Assembly (NCBI RefSeq): GCF_000966195.1 | Contig: NZ_LAHL01000015.1 | Location: 1 to 64,000, forward strand | Reading direction: 5' to 3' | From: Domibacillus robiginosus | GTDB lineage: Bacteria; Bacillota; Bacilli; Bacillales; Domibacillaceae | DNA length: 64,000 nucleotides | Part shown: in pieces, positions 26,690 to 36,800 of the stretch | How positions within the stretch are numbered: the stretch's first letter is position 1 | Layout: the number at the start of each line of letters is the position of its first letter | Notes under the pieces: model-generated | The model's database searches: none | What the model saw: the letters and a program-made list of their open reading frames with translations, nothing else | Told to the model about the DNA's origin: nothing | Position numbers and translations under genes: made by a program

Positions 26690-27424
26690 TTATACCAGGT
26701 ATTCGTTTACCGCCTGCAAGGCTGCTGTAATTTTATCATGCAGTCGGATACTGGCGATTCCGTCATAGGGTGTTTCGCTTTCTGTTACAATAACAATTCG
26801 GGCGGCATTCCCTCCCTGATAGGCTTCATCAATTAAGGAGTTGAACGGCCATACTTGAAGAGATGTGCCAAGAACGATAACCAAATCTGCTTTTCTCGCT
26901 TCCTGAATCGCTTCAGACCAGGCAAGGTGCGGAAGTTCTTCTCCAAAGAGAGTCACATTTGGGCGAACAGTTCCTTCGCAATCCAAACAGGCATCACTGT
27001 GTTCAACCGTAAATTTACTTACATCGTAATCTCGTCCACACCCATTACAAGTGAGGTAGCGAAGATGTCCGTGAAGCTCAAGAACTTTTTTGCTTCCAGC
27101 CGCTTTATGGTATCCGTCAATATTCTGGGTAAGGATGGATTGAACCAATCCCTTCTTCTCCCAATCTGCTAAAAGGCGGTGAGCAGCATTCGGTTTATGC
27201 TCGGCTGCATCATTCAATCGTTTTGTGAAAAAGTCACGGAACTCGTCTGTCCCTACTTTAGAAGCGTGGGAGATTTCTTCTGGGCGCCTACCGTCCCAGA
27301 GACCGCCCTGTGAGCGAAAATCGGGAAGGCCACTTTCAGTCGAGATGCCAGCTCCAGTTACGATAACTGCATAGTTTGACTCTTTCAACAGCTTGGCAAT
27401 GTTTTTTGATGCTTCCTTTGTCAC
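26690..27424 (-). CDS. NAD-dependent protein deacylase, sirtuin (CobB/Sir2 family)
   Basis: 244-aa class III deacylase that removes acyl groups from lysine using NAD+. GAGISTESGLPDFR (residues 24-37) and TQNIDG (99-104) bind NAD; H118 in ELHGH is the catalytic base; C126, C129, C146 and C149 form the zinc site. The length and motifs are complete. It is a single gene on the minus strand. A typical target in Bacilli is acetyl-CoA synthetase, but its partner is not shown here. Confidence 0.93.
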   Translation of the reverse strand: MTKEASKNIAKLLKESNYAVIVTGAGISTESGLPDFRSQGGLWDGRRPEEISHASKVGTDEFRDFFTKRLNDAAEHKPNAAHRLLADWEKKGLVQSILTQNIDGYHKAAGSKKVLELHGHLRYLTCNGCGRDYDVSKFTVEHSDACLDCEGTVRPNVTLFGEELPHLAWSEAIQEARKADLVIVLGTSLQVWPFNSLIDEAYQGGNAARIVIVTESETPYDGIASIRLHDKITAALQAVNEYLV

Positions 27425-27483
27425 AATAAGTCCCCCCTAGAGTTTGACGATATTATTCATAATAAAATACTTTAGTTAAAATA

Positions 27484-27512
27484 AAAAGCAGCCAGGCAAG
27501 GCCTGACTGCAG
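27484..27512. repeat. Recurrent short hairpin, copy 1
   Basis: A run of As, then GCAGCCAGGC-AAGGC-CTGACTGC and AGAAATGG. Very similar to the hairpin at 28144-28175 on the other side of the small membrane gene. Confidence 0.5.
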
Positions 27513-27774
27513 AAATGGATTACCAGCCCCGTATTATAGACCACCATTCAAGAAAATCCATTCAAAAAAGCCAGGAAAGCTCCCACGGCTTTTTAAAAGT
27601 ACGGATACTCTGCGATATGAAAATAAATGATGAAAACATGACCGAAAAAATTAGCCTACTGTAGAATGCCGTCTGTGCGATAAAGAACGGCAGTTACAGG
27701 AAGTCGCCAAACTTCTTTACATTAAGCCAGGGATGGACCGTTTTATATAGACCTATACAAGCAGCTCATCCATA
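27513..27774. other. Spacer with possible gene debris
   Basis: A plus-strand frame near 27665-27750 (ECRLCDKERQLQEVAKLLYI) looks like protein but is short and has no family. Confidence 0.3.
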
Positions 27775-28059
27775 TTACTTATGATGAGCTTTCTTTAAAA
27801 AGGAGGCAACACTTATTTTTAAAGAAACATACGAACCGATCGCCGCATAGCCATAAAACCAGCCTATAAATAAGCCTGCCTTTAAATGACCTGGATGACT
27901 AATTAAGACAGAAATAAGAAGTCCAATTACCAGAGCAATAGTAGGGACCAGGGCTTTGGCTGGTTTAAACTTCAGTTTAATTAACTGTGTTAGAATCATT
28001 ACAATTGGAACAGCAGTCACTGCATCCCAGAAATTTGTATGTATGGTAGGAAAGTACAT
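27775..28059 (-). CDS. Small holin-like membrane protein
   Basis: 94 aa with three hydrophobic segments (about residues 11-27, 36-55, 62-85), separated by a basic KLKFKPAK loop and ending in a lysine/histidine-rich tail. This layout resembles small phage holins or holin-like proteins, but no phage genes are near and no motif proves it. AAGGTGATACC precedes the ATG. Related hairpins lie on both sides (27484 and 28144), as if the gene were carried by or inserted with them. Confidence 0.55.
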   Translation of the reverse strand: MYFPTIHTNFWDAVTAVPIVMILTQLIKLKFKPAKALVPTIALVIGLLISVLISHPGHLKAGLFIGWFYGYAAIGSYVSLKISVASFLKKAHHK

Positions 28060-28143
28060 GAAGGTATCACCTTTTTACTTACAGCATTCCAATGTTGGAA
28101 AGCTTTTATTCGGGGACTTGTCCAGCAAATTATCGCTTAATAA

Positions 28144-28175
28144 AAAAGCAGCCAGAGAAAGCCTGGCTGAAGAAA
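28144..28175. repeat. Recurrent short hairpin, copy 2
   Basis: A-run, GCAGCCAG-AGAAAG-CCTGGCTG, then AAGAAATGG, close to the copy at 27484. A third, shorter relative (AAGCCGAGAAAGGTCCCGGCT) is at 28258-28279 and a fourth wording appears near 45090. Confidence 0.5.
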
Positions 28176-28279
28176 TGGCTGCGTTCATATGGGGTGGGTT
28201 TGAAACTAACAATATCAGTATAACCTTTCAAATGAATATTTATACAAAAGATGAAGAAAAGCCGAGAAAGGTCCCGGCT

Positions 28280-28647
28280 AAAGAATGTACTTACCTATGT
28301 TGTAATTGGAGCTAAAGAATCAACTTATCTACCTGTTCACTATAGTGGAGCGTTTCTTAACTGCCAGGGCCACAATTTAACCCGGCAGTTTCCTGAGTAT
28401 TTGTAAAAATAGTAAAAGACAAAGGAGAAGCCATTTTAGCTAGAATAGAGAACTTTAAAAAGAATTAGACATTTTATATATAATCTAGATATAATTAGAT
28501 TGTATTTAAAACGTCATAGCCAGTTGAGCGTTGATCGGGGCAATTTTATCCCGCAGAAAATCTTTTTCCGTTTTAAATATCCGGATTATCCTTGTGAATG
28601 GAATGGGTTGGCAGAGGTGAAAGAACAATGCGCCCATATAAAGGAAT
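28280..28647. other. Spacer upstream of the TerC gene
   Basis: No coding sequence. I looked for a manganese (yybP-ykoY) riboswitch, common before TerC genes, and did not find its conserved core. Confidence 0.4.
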
Positions 28648-28688
28648 AAAAAATCAAGAAAAGCTGAAGGATCTATTCTTGATTTTTT
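28648..28688. terminator. Terminator-like hairpin upstream of the TerC gene
   Basis: 13-bp AAAAAATCAAGAA / TTCTTGATTTTTT stem about 190 bases before the TerC start; could end an upstream transcript or be part of a leader. Confidence 0.6.
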
Positions 28689-28874
28689 ATGTTCACATTA
28701 CGAATTAGGCAGTCTCTTTTCACATTTCCATTAAAAGATACGGTGTCCGCTGCGGATAATTGTCTAAGAATAGAATCGTATTTTATAGGATTAACGGTGG
28801 AATGTGAGGGAATACATACTATTGGTATCAAAAATTTTACATAGCAAACTATATTGTTAAAAGGAGAGAGATGA

Positions 28875-29657
28875 ATGGATTCAATCTGGCTGGAGTATGC
28901 CTGGGCATTATTAATCCTAATTGGATTAGAAGGATTGTTATCGGCTGATAATGCCCTTGTACTAGCAGTTATAGCCAAGCATTTACCTGAAGATCAAAAA
29001 AAGAGAGCAATAAGTTATGGGATTCTTATGGCCTTCGTATTCCGATTTGCTGCACTTTTTGCCATTTCTTTTATCGCAAATGTCTGGCAGATACAGGCGA
29101 TAGGAGCAGCTTATCTTCTTTACCTGGGCTTAAAGCACGTCATTAAGGCCCGGTTTGGGAAAGAAAATGAGAATATCCGTGAGGACGTGGAAGAAGAAGC
29201 AGAACAAGCCGCAGGAAAAGGGTTCTGGCCGACAGTAGGGAAAATTGGTTTAGCGGACCTTGCTTTCGCTATTGATTCAATTCTAGCTGCGGTTGCGCTG
29301 GCCCTCGGTCTTCCGGATTCACCGCTTGGTAACTTCGGCGGCATGGATGGAGGAAAGTTTATTGTTGTTCTTCTTGGAGGAATTGCTGGCCTTATTTTGA
29401 TTAAGTACGCAGCAACCTGGTTTGTCAAGCTGCTTGATCAACGTCCAGCATTGGAAACAACAGCTTATGCCATTGTTGCCTGGGTCGGTGTCAAGCTTGC
29501 TGTTATTACTCTTGCCCATGAGGACATTGGTGTCCTGGACCATCATTTCCCACACAGTACCGTGTGGACGCTGATTTTCTACGGAGTATTAGTTGGTATT
29601 GCTCTAGCCGGCTGGTTTGCACCGGCTAATAAGTCATTAGAGAAAGAAGAACTGTAA
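28875..29657 (+). CDS. TerC-family integral membrane protein
   Basis: 260-aa membrane protein with seven or more helices. Family hallmarks are the first-helix GLEGLLSADNALVLAVIAKHLP (near residue 19, with acidic metal-binding residues) and the second acidic helix IGLADLAFAIDSILAAVA near residue 123. TerC/YkoY relatives are linked to metal (manganese) export during secretion and to tellurite resistance. A charged cytoplasmic loop with EDVEEEAEQ separates the halves. AAAAGGAGAGAG precedes the ATG, and a terminator follows at 29731. Confidence 0.88.
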   Translation: MDSIWLEYAWALLILIGLEGLLSADNALVLAVIAKHLPEDQKKRAISYGILMAFVFRFAALFAISFIANVWQIQAIGAAYLLYLGLKHVIKARFGKENENIREDVEEEAEQAAGKGFWPTVGKIGLADLAFAIDSILAAVALALGLPDSPLGNFGGMDGGKFIVVLLGGIAGLILIKYAATWFVKLLDQRPALETTAYAIVAWVGVKLAVITLAHEDIGVLDHHFPHSTVWTLIFYGVLVGIALAGWFAPANKSLEKEEL

Positions 29658-29730
29658 AAGGAAAAAAGATAAAAGCGATTATAGGAACAGGAAAAACATT
29701 TATGTAAGCTGAGCAGCATGCCATTGATGA

Positions 29731-29763
29731 GGTTAACCAGTAAAAACTGGTTAACCTTTTTAT
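29731..29763 (+). terminator. Terminator after the TerC gene
   Basis: Perfect 10-bp GGTTAACCAG stem, 6-nt loop, T run. Confidence 0.88.
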
Positions 29764-30331
29764 ATAGGAAGGGTTATATCGGCAGCTAAACTTGTATAAA
29801 AAGCGAAGCGATAATCATGCAAGCTGCTGGAAAACAAATAGAGAAAAAGGATAAATGAAGTGAAATTTTTTATAAAAGTACGTTACTTGGTGAATAGTAT
29901 TGGAAGACAAAATGTTTTTAGGTTTAGTAAAAAACTCAAAGTTCTGCTTTTCAAGAGAAATTCCGATATCCATCATAATCGGTAAGAAGCTGCATAAATT
30001 GAAACAGCGTACAGTAGGTATGTCTAAAACGAGCATGCATGAAAACGAAGGAATTGGAGCAGTAGGCCAGGTCAGCAAGCCTACTGAACAAGCCGCCCTA
30101 GATCAAAATAAGGATTTGCTACTACGGAATAACCTGGAACATTAGCTTCAGATACACCTTATTAAGGTCATCTATAATATGATAAGATGAACAACTGAGC
30201 ATACGAAAATGATTCATGCCTATTTTTATACAAGAAAGAAGCGGACCTGGGAGCAGATAACAAAGAGAGCGAATGATTGTGGCTGCTGCAGAAATGCCAG
30301 GGCTTTGATAAAAGTAGACTGAAGGGCGTGA
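29764..30331. other. Spacer with no supported gene
   Basis: A frame at 29900-30145 (TTG start, 81 codons) lacks a good ribosome site and any family resemblance, so it is not called. Confidence 0.3.
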
Positions 30332-30499
30332 ATGGCAATGAAATATGTATTTGTAATGAAAGGTGAGGACATTGCTGGTACTTTGCATGGTGTCGGTACC
30401 AGTTTCGCCAAAATGACCAACATGCTTCTCTTTAAAGGGTACGGAATTAAATATGTGACCAAAGAAGAATTTCTAGAAGAAGAAGCACGAGAAATTTAA
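30332..30499 (+). CDS. Possible small protein, 55 aa, unknown function
   Basis: A 55-codon frame starting ATGGCAATG (second ATG at 30338), preceded by GAAGGGCG. It begins MAMKYVFVMKGEDIAG and ends with an acidic EEFLEEEAREI tail; the composition looks like a folded alpha/beta peptide. No family recognised. It lies in a stretch with other protein-like but broken segments (up to about 30760), so it may be a remnant. Confidence 0.35.
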   Translation: MAMKYVFVMKGEDIAGTLHGVGTSFAKMTNMLLFKGYGIKYVTKEEFLEEEAREI

Positions 30500-30759
30500 A
30501 GCTGCTGTCTAGGTCATAAAACCAATGAAGCAGATTGGGAAATCCTTCAAACAGAATTTAAATAGTAACAGAAGAAAAAGCAGCCATACCATCAAAGTAT
30601 AAGAAGCTTAATCAAAGAGCAAGTATGATCCAGCAAGGTTATGAAGAGTTAGTAAAGATGATAGGTCGGGCGAGAAAGATGGTCGTATTTGAGGATAAGG
30701 GAACTTAAAAGCCTTTCGTGAGCTGGAGAACAATAAAGATTTAAAGGAGATAGCAGAGT

Positions 30760-30790
30760 AAAAAGCACAGCAACATCGCTGTGCTTTTTT
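30760..30790. terminator. Terminator-like hairpin
   Basis: AAAAGCACAGC / GCTGTGCTTTT stem with a T run on the plus strand. No intact gene immediately precedes it except the 55-codon frame 260 bases upstream. Confidence 0.7.
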
Positions 30791-30970
30791 ATGTTTCACA
30801 TTTTGCCATTGTATAGGGCGGGATATTGACTATAAAACCAGATTCATTTGATCGAAAATAATCGAACTATATAAGAATCACGATTGATACGTACAGAAAG
30901 AACGTGTGTTTAAGAGAGGTCTTTTTTACAAAGACAACAGGGTAAGCTAACTAACTTACCTTTTTCATCC

Positions 30971-31570
30971 TTACTTCTGGATAAATTGCTGTGTCCAATA
31001 ATTTCCATTCGGCTCGTAGCCTACACCAATTTGAGTGAAGTTACTGTTTAAGATGTTTGCTTTATGACCGGCTGAATTCATCCAGGCTTTCATGACTGCT
31101 GCAGGTGTTGTCTGCCCCTGGGCGATATTTTCTCCTGCTGATTTATATGTAATGCCAAAATTTTTCATCATATTAAATGGAGTACCATATGTAGGTGAAT
31201 TATGGGAAAAATAATGATTGTTCATCATGTCTTGAGATTTGATTCGAGCAACACGAGAAAGCTCCCAATTTTGTGTTAATGGTTTAAGGCCCGCCTTTTG
31301 ACGTTCAATATTCACTAAACGGACAACTTCTTCTTCCATATTTGTTATATTTGTGGAAACCGTCGGAATATTTAGCTTCTGGCCCGGATAAATCGTGTTT
31401 GGATTCTTTACCGAGGGATTGGCTGTAATAATTTCTGAAGTTCCAACCTTATATTTACTGGCAATTTTCCACATTGTATCTCCAGATTGAACCGTATAGG
31501 TGGTGGCTGCTGAGGCAAGAGATGGCATTAGAGAGACGGTAAGCAGTGTTGCGGCAATAATTTTCTTCAT
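30971..31570 (-). CDS. Secreted LysM + CAP-domain protein (YkwD-like)
   Basis: 199 aa from ATG 31570 (AGGAGGAAAC before it). A signal peptide covers residues 1-21 (ending near SLASAA). A LysM domain for peptidoglycan binding follows (TYTVQSGDTMWKIASKY to YPGQKLNIP, residues about 24-68), then a CAP/SCP domain (about 77-197) with VNIERQKAGLKPL, HYFSHNSP and GENIAQGQ motifs and the QIGVGY end. Such proteins occur in Bacillus spores and cultures; the activity is unknown. A second CAP gene, with a Thr/Pro linker instead of LysM, lies at 37432. Confidence 0.88.
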   Translation of the reverse strand: MKKIIAATLLTVSLMPSLASAATTYTVQSGDTMWKIASKYKVGTSEIITANPSVKNPNTIYPGQKLNIPTVSTNITNMEEEVVRLVNIERQKAGLKPLTQNWELSRVARIKSQDMMNNHYFSHNSPTYGTPFNMMKNFGITYKSAGENIAQGQTTPAAVMKAWMNSAGHKANILNSNFTQIGVGYEPNGNYWTQQFIQK

Positions 31571-32421
31571 GTTTCCTCCTGAAATTTCTGATTGATTGAA
31601 TAAGACTTTTCCATTTAAACACAAATCTAGAAACCAACCAATAATCAATTTCTCCCATTAAAAAAAGAATAAGACAATATTGTTATTTATCTACTTGGTT
31701 AAGCTATCTGTTTTGGGCAAACCAGTATGCGTGGTGGTAATAATTAGCGAATATTGAGGAGCTTATTGAAAAGCTGGCTGTATGGGCTGAACATGAGTTA
31801 TTGATCCAGTAAAAGCAGAAGAAAGAGAAGAAGAAAAAAAGCTGTTTTTCAGCGCTTGTATGATGAAATCGGTGAACGCATCCGAGCGTTTTGCGAAAAT
31901 AGGCGAATAATAATAAAAATCGTGAAAACTTTCCCGGCTACAGTATTGCTAAAACAAAAAAAACATCTTGGGAGATTTTTTATTGTTAGATAAATGAATC
32001 CTCAAGATCATTACATTTTCTTATGCCTGTTTGCTTAAAATTAGTATTTTGATTTCTTTATGGTAGCATCCTTTAGTAGAATTTATAGATCAGAGCCAAA
32101 TTTACCCTTGAGTGTATACTTATATATATGTATATGAATATATGAGTAGATTTATCTACAAGTTCATTTATAGGTTTAGGCGCAGGCTCATTGACAACTG
32201 TCTTTTCTTTTTTTGCTTATTTTTTCTTTACATAACTTGTCCATAAGTACGATTTTATTCAGAGGATGTTAGTTTTAAAAGCGAAAGAGCGTACACTTAA
32301 AGTAACATCGATAAATATTAATGATTGTTATAACGTCTATTTCATTTTTCCTTTATAATGGGAGTATGAAATAGGTTAGATTAGAAATAGACAGTGATTT
32401 TTTGAAAGGGGATACATAACT
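31571..32421. other. Long spacer with small remnants
   Basis: Protein-like fragments (NIEELIEKLAVWAEHELLI near 31750, LYDEIGERIRAFCENRR near 31858) in broken frames suggest a decayed short gene of unknown family. The rest is AT-rich upstream sequence of fbp. Confidence 0.35.
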
Positions 32422-34353
32422 TTGAATTCAAAATACTTAGATTTATTAGCGCAAAAATACGATAGCGAAGAAAAAGTAGCCACTGAAATTATTAATCTTG
32501 AAGCGATCCTTAACCTGCCAAAGGGGACTGAACATTTTGTCAGTGATTTACATGGGGAGTATCAAGCTTTTCAGCATGTGCTGCGAAATGGTTCGGGAAA
32601 TGTAAAAGTGAAAATTAGAGACCTTTTTAAAGATAAATTATATGAAAAAGAATTAAATGAATTTGCCACATTGGTTTATTACCCTGAAGAAAAATTACAA
32701 TTAACTAAAAGTCATTTCGGCAATGAAAAAGAATTACATGAATGGTACATAGAAATCATAGAGCGTATGATGCAGCTTATTTCTTATGCTTCCTCCAAAT
32801 ATACACGCTCGAAATTACGGAAAGCACTGCCTAAACAGTTTGTCTATATTGTAGAAGAGTTATTATATAAAACAGATGAATTTAAAAACAAGAAAGATTA
32901 TTATACAAAAATGGTCCAGCAACTTATTTCACTTGATCAGGCTGATAAGTTGATTATTGGTCTTGCTTATACAACTCAAAGATTGGTTGTGGATCATCTT
33001 CATGTCGTTGGGGATATTTATGACCGTGGACCTGATCCTCATAAAATTATGGATACTCTTATTAATTATCATTCCGTTGATATTCAGTGGGGGAATCATG
33101 ATGTTCTATGGTTAGGTGCTTTTGCCGGTTCAAAGGTTTGTCTTGCCAACATTATTCGTATCTGTGCCCGTTATAATAACTTGGATATTATTGAAGATGT
33201 TTATGGAATCAATCTAAGACCGCTTCTGAACCTTGCGGAAAAGTACTATGACGACAATCCAGCTTTTTGGCCAAAGAGACAATCAAACAACAACCTATCG
33301 GAGCAGGAACATTTGCAAATCACCAAAATTCATCAGGCCATTTCCATCATTCAGTTTAAGCTAGAAAGCCCGATCATCAAAAGACGCCCGTGCTTTGATA
33401 TGTCGGAGAGGCTTTTGCTTGAAAAAATTGATTATGACAAAAACGAAGTAACGATTCAGGGAAAAACGTATCCGCTGGAAAATACGTGTTTTGCAACCAT
33501 TAACCCGGAGCAGCCCGATCAATTATTAGAGGAAGAGGAACAAGTGCTGGATAAACTGTTATTTTCTGTTCAGCATTCAGAAAAACTAGCTAGACATATG
33601 AATTTTCTCATGAAAAAAGGCAGCCTTTATTTGAGATATAATGGGAATTTGTTAATACATGGATGTATTCCTTTAGATGAAGAAGGAAACATGGAAAAAA
33701 TGGTGATTGAAAATAAAACCTATGCAGGTCGTGACTTACTTGATACTTTTGAGCATTATTTACGGTATGCATTTGCACATCCGGAAGAGACCGATGACCT
33801 TGCGACGGATATGGTCTGGTATTTATGGACAGGAGAATATTCATCACTCTTTGGGAAAAGAGAAATGACAACCTTTGAGAGATACTTTATTCAGGATAAG
33901 GAAACCCATAGAGAAAGAAAGAATCCATACTACTCTTTACGTGAAGATGAGAACATTTGCCGTAAAATCTTAACCGAATTTGATCTTAATCCTGACCAAG
34001 GTCGTATTATCAATGGTCATACGCCCGTTAAAGAAATTGATGGAGAAAATCCGATTAAGGCGAACGGGAAGATGATTGTCATCGATGGCGGTTTTTCCAA
34101 AGCGTATCAATCAACAACAGGTATAGCTGGATACACTTTGCTATACAATTCCTATGGGATGCAGCTGGTCGCTCATAAACATTTTAATTCAAAAGAAGAG
34201 GTTTTATGTAAAGGAACGGATGTTTTATCGGTAAAAAGGCTGGTAGATGAAGAATTAAAGAGAAAAAAAGTGAGAGAAACGAATATTGGTGAGGAGTTAT
34301 TACAGGAAATCTCCATTTTGAATAATTTGAGGGAATATCGTTATATGAATTGA
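32422..34353 (+). CDS. fbp: Fructose-1,6-bisphosphatase class III
   Basis: 643-aa gluconeogenic phosphatase of the Firmicute-specific class III (FBPase_2), converting fructose 1,6-bisphosphate to fructose 6-phosphate. It uses a calcineurin-like metallophosphatase core, visible as [12 protein letters not shown] near residue 40, [11 protein letters not shown] near 198, [11 protein letters not shown] near 219 and INGHTPVKE near 533. The length is close to the 670-aa B. subtilis protein. It begins with TTG after GAAAGGGG and has its own terminator, so it is monocistronic. Confidence 0.93.
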   Translation: MNSKYLDLLAQKYDSEEKVATEIINLEAILNLPKGTEHFVSDLHGEYQAFQHVLRNGSGNVKVKIRDLFKDKLYEKELNEFATLVYYPEEKLQLTKSHFGNEKELHEWYIEIIERMMQLISYASSKYTRSKLRKALPKQFVYIVEELLYKTDEFKNKKDYYTKMVQQLISLDQADKLIIGLAYTTQRLVVDHLHVVGDIYDRGPDPHKIMDTLINYHSVDIQWGNHDVLWLGAFAGSKVCLANIIRICARYNNLDIIEDVYGINLRPLLNLAEKYYDDNPAFWPKRQSNNNLSEQEHLQITKIHQAISIIQFKLESPIIKRRPCFDMSERLLLEKIDYDKNEVTIQGKTYPLENTCFATINPEQPDQLLEEEEQVLDKLLFSVQHSEKLARHMNFLMKKGSLYLRYNGNLLIHGCIPLDEEGNMEKMVIENKTYAGRDLLDTFEHYLRYAFAHPEETDDLATDMVWYLWTGEYSSLFGKREMTTFERYFIQDKETHRERKNPYYSLREDENICRKILTEFDLNPDQGRIINGHTPVKEIDGENPIKANGKMIVIDGGFSKAYQSTTGIAGYTLLYNSYGMQLVAHKHFNSKEEVLCKGTDVLSVKRLVDEELKRKKVRETNIGEELLQEISILNNLREYRYMN

Positions 34354-34480
34354 CATTAGTTATTACACTTTGATTGAGTTCAAAATGGAATACAAGCAAG
34401 AAGGACGGCTTAAAGAAGTAGCGCCAAACAGCTAAAATCTTCATCAAGAGATCTAACCGTAAGACAAATACAAAAAGAAG

Positions 34481-34507
34481 AGCGGCTGGTTAAAGCCGCT
34501 TTTTTTA
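34481..34507. terminator. Terminator between fbp and phaC
   Basis: AGCGGCT / AGCCGCT stem with T runs in both directions, placed between two converging genes; can serve both. Confidence 0.8.
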
Positions 34508-34569
34508 TTATTGAAGTCAATTATTCATTTTAATATTTTTGTCAGCTTTCCTGATTTAGTTCTGTGACA

Positions 34570-35619
34570 TTATAATTTATCAGATCTTGGCGGAAGCCAG
34601 TCTGCCAGAAAAGGCGGAAGGGCGCCTCCCTTGACGGCCACTGTTGTATGCCCGCCGGAGACGAGGCGGTAGTCCTTGTCTGGACTGGATACCTTGTTGA
34701 TGAAATCCTGGCTAAGCGTTGCGGGAACCAGCCGGTCATGTTCTCCTGCCACAACTAGAAGGTTTGCCTGGATGTTCGCTGGATCAGCATTTTTGCCTCT
34801 GATCACAAGTGTTCCTTTCATAAATTTATTATCTTTGCCGATTTCGTTGGCCAACTGTTTAATGGCTGCTCCGGAAAAGCCGACATGCCCATTCGTCCAT
34901 TTGTTGAACCTCCGCCACCTGTCGACATAGTCCTTGTCGTAGGCCTTATTTAAAAGGGAAAGATATGGGCTGATATAAATAGGGGAGCTGGCCAGCCGTA
35001 GTCCGTACTTCATAAACCTGCCTGGAATGAATCCCAGTGCATCAAGAGTTGGATCCATACTGAAATCGCCATTTTTCATCGCTTCTGCTAGTTTATCAAA
35101 AATCGGCGGTTCAGAAAAATTAAGAGGTGCCACAAGAATAATCAAATTTCGGATAGGTTGTTCTGAAACGGAAGCATACAGGGCGGCCAGGGTCCCTCCA
35201 AGGCAGACACCCGCCATTGTAAGCTCGGCTGCATGAGAATGCTTTAACGCCTTTCGGACTGCCCGATCAATGTAATCTATCAAGTAGTCATCAATCGTGA
35301 TATCCTTGTCTTCATATCCGGGTGAACCGAAATCCATTAAATAGACGTCATACCCATTTTGCAGATAGGATTCAATCATGCTCGCTCCTGGGGCCATATC
35401 CAATACAAATGCCCTGTTTACAAGTGAATAGACAAGGAAAAGGGGGATAGCGTATTTCTTGTTTGGGGATGGATAATACCAAAGGGTAGCTTTATTTTTC
35501 TTCCAGACAGCGATTCTCGGTGTCTGGCCTACTTCGGGTTCTGGCGTAGTCCAAATACTGAAAAAACCTTTCCAGCGCTGCCATTCTTTTTCATGATCAA
35601 AGTCCGGCCGCTCTTTCAT
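34570..35619 (-). CDS. phaC: Polyhydroxyalkanoate synthase catalytic subunit, class IV
   Basis: 349-aa alpha/beta-hydrolase that polymerises 3-hydroxyacyl-CoA into storage granules. The lipase-like box GVCLGG puts the nucleophile at C139; D295 (GEHDRLVP) and H324 (SGGHTTV) complete the triad. The size and absence of a long N-terminal domain match class III/IV enzymes, and the PhaR gene directly upstream with a 4-base ATGA overlap makes it class IV, the Bacillus type. phaB, phaP and phaQ are not in this window, unlike in the usual cluster. Confidence 0.9.
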   Translation of the reverse strand: MKERPDFDHEKEWQRWKGFFSIWTTPEPEVGQTPRIAVWKKNKATLWYYPSPNKKYAIPLFLVYSLVNRAFVLDMAPGASMIESYLQNGYDVYLMDFGSPGYEDKDITIDDYLIDYIDRAVRKALKHSHAAELTMAGVCLGGTLAALYASVSEQPIRNLIILVAPLNFSEPPIFDKLAEAMKNGDFSMDPTLDALGFIPGRFMKYGLRLASSPIYISPYLSLLNKAYDKDYVDRWRRFNKWTNGHVGFSGAAIKQLANEIGKDNKFMKGTLVIRGKNADPANIQANLLVVAGEHDRLVPATLSQDFINKVSSPDKDYRLVSGGHTTVAVKGGALPPFLADWLPPRSDKL

Positions 35620-36317
35620 CTCTTCTTTCTCCTTTTTACCTTCATATCCTGTAGAAATTTTAAAAAAATCTCATCTCCAAAAGCAGAATCCAAAGGAATA
35701 AAGGACTTGGAGTCCATGGCTGGGTTCAGAAGTTCTTCGAGGTTTACTTTCTTCTTATTATGCTTGGCTTCTGATTTTCTTTTACACTTTGCATATCGAG
35801 TCAATGACGAATGGCTGAAGACCGGCCTTTTATGGGTTCCTTTTCTGAGTTCTTCTACCACTGCTGCTAAATCATCCATTCTGTTTATCAAATCATTTAC
35901 TTTTTCCTCAGTCTGGCTTAATAGCTTTGAAACACTTTTTTCTGCGTACCGAGCCGATGATGAATGGCTGGAGGCCGGCCTTTTATACGTTCCTGTCCTG
36001 AGTTCCTCTATCACAGCTACCAAATCATCCATTCTGTCGTTTAAATCATCTACTTTTTCTTCTGTCTGAATCAGCAGTTTTGCAACATTTGCCACATCGT
36101 CCTTGGTTGGCGTATTTAAATGGAGAGAAATAATTTCCTGGTATTCTCTAATAAACTGGATCAGCTTTCCCTGTACATTTGATAAAAAGGCTGCCGGTAA
36201 CACAAGCTTTTCTTTATTTAATTGGTCCTGGATCCACTCATTAAACTGTGTTTCCAGCCCAAATCCTATGTTTCTGATTGCTTCATATATATCTGTGTAT
36301 TCGGTTTTTTCCGCCAT
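35616..36317 (-). CDS. phaR: PHA synthase subunit PhaR with an internal duplication
   Basis: 233 aa from ATG 36317 (AAAGGAGCGC before it). The N-terminal 75 residues match PhaR, the small partner needed for PhaC activity and stability (IYEAIRNIGFGLETQFNEWIQ, VQGKLIQFIREYQEIISLH). Then a 51-residue coiled-coil-like unit is repeated in tandem: QTEEKVDDLNDRMDDL near 84 and QTEEKVNDLINRMDDL near 135, each followed by EELR.GT.KRP and SHSS. The basic C-terminus ends KVKRRKKR. Other PhaR proteins known to me have no such duplication, making this one longer than usual. Confidence 0.85.
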   Translation of the reverse strand: MAEKTEYTDIYEAIRNIGFGLETQFNEWIQDQLNKEKLVLPAAFLSNVQGKLIQFIREYQEIISLHLNTPTKDDVANVAKLLIQTEEKVDDLNDRMDDLVAVIEELRTGTYKRPASSHSSSARYAEKSVSKLLSQTEEKVNDLINRMDDLAAVVEELRKGTHKRPVFSHSSLTRYAKCKRKSEAKHNKKKVNLEELLNPAMDSKSFIPLDSAFGDEIFLKFLQDMKVKRRKKR

Positions 36318-36498
36318 TAAGAGCGCTCCTTTCAATAATTTCTGTTTGTTTATTATAAACAAGCAATAAGAGAAGTGTGCGTAAATTGGTGAACAAGTCT
36401 ATGTACTTTTTTATAGCTGGCAAGAGGGGCTATGTGCCGGTTCCATTCTGTTATTCGGTCATACTATAGGAGGAATCTAGCAGAAAGGAGAGTGGAAA

Positions 36499-36741
36499 AT
36501 GACAGAAGAAGAAACGGAAAGTATCTTTGGAGTTTATGGCCACGGCAAGATGTTTGAAAAGCTACAGTATCCGCTTAATGTTTCTGGTGAGCTTGATGAT
36601 GAGCATCCTGATATTTTGGAATCGTTCTTTGACTGGTGTGATTTTGAAGAAGGAACTATCTTCCATTTTAATGAGTTTAAAGTTCATTTCAGGATTTTTA
36701 AGATGTTATATGATAGAGACATATTGCCGTCTATTTATTAG
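36499..36741 (+). CDS. Small acidic protein, unknown function
   Basis: 80-aa soluble acidic protein (many Asp/Glu; DEHPDILESFFDWCDFEEGT in the middle). A clear GAAAGGAGAG site 8 nt before the ATG supports expression. I recognise no domain. It is divergent from phaRC, 180 bases away, so a link to PHA storage is possible but unproven. Confidence 0.55.
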   Translation: MTEEETESIFGVYGHGKMFEKLQYPLNVSGELDDEHPDILESFFDWCDFEEGTIFHFNEFKVHFRIFKMLYDRDILPSIY

Positions 36742-36800
36742 TCTGTAAAAATAGCTCTGGGACTGATCTCCGTTTTCAAGACGGGGGCAAAGCATTTTTT

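Noticed and set aside
28280-28860. Possible manganese (yybP-ykoY) riboswitch before the TerC gene
   Set aside because: The conserved core could not be found; only a terminator-like hairpin is present.
29900-30145. 81-codon plus-strand frame with TTG start
   Set aside because: Poor ribosome site, no recognised domain, and lies in a region of broken frames.
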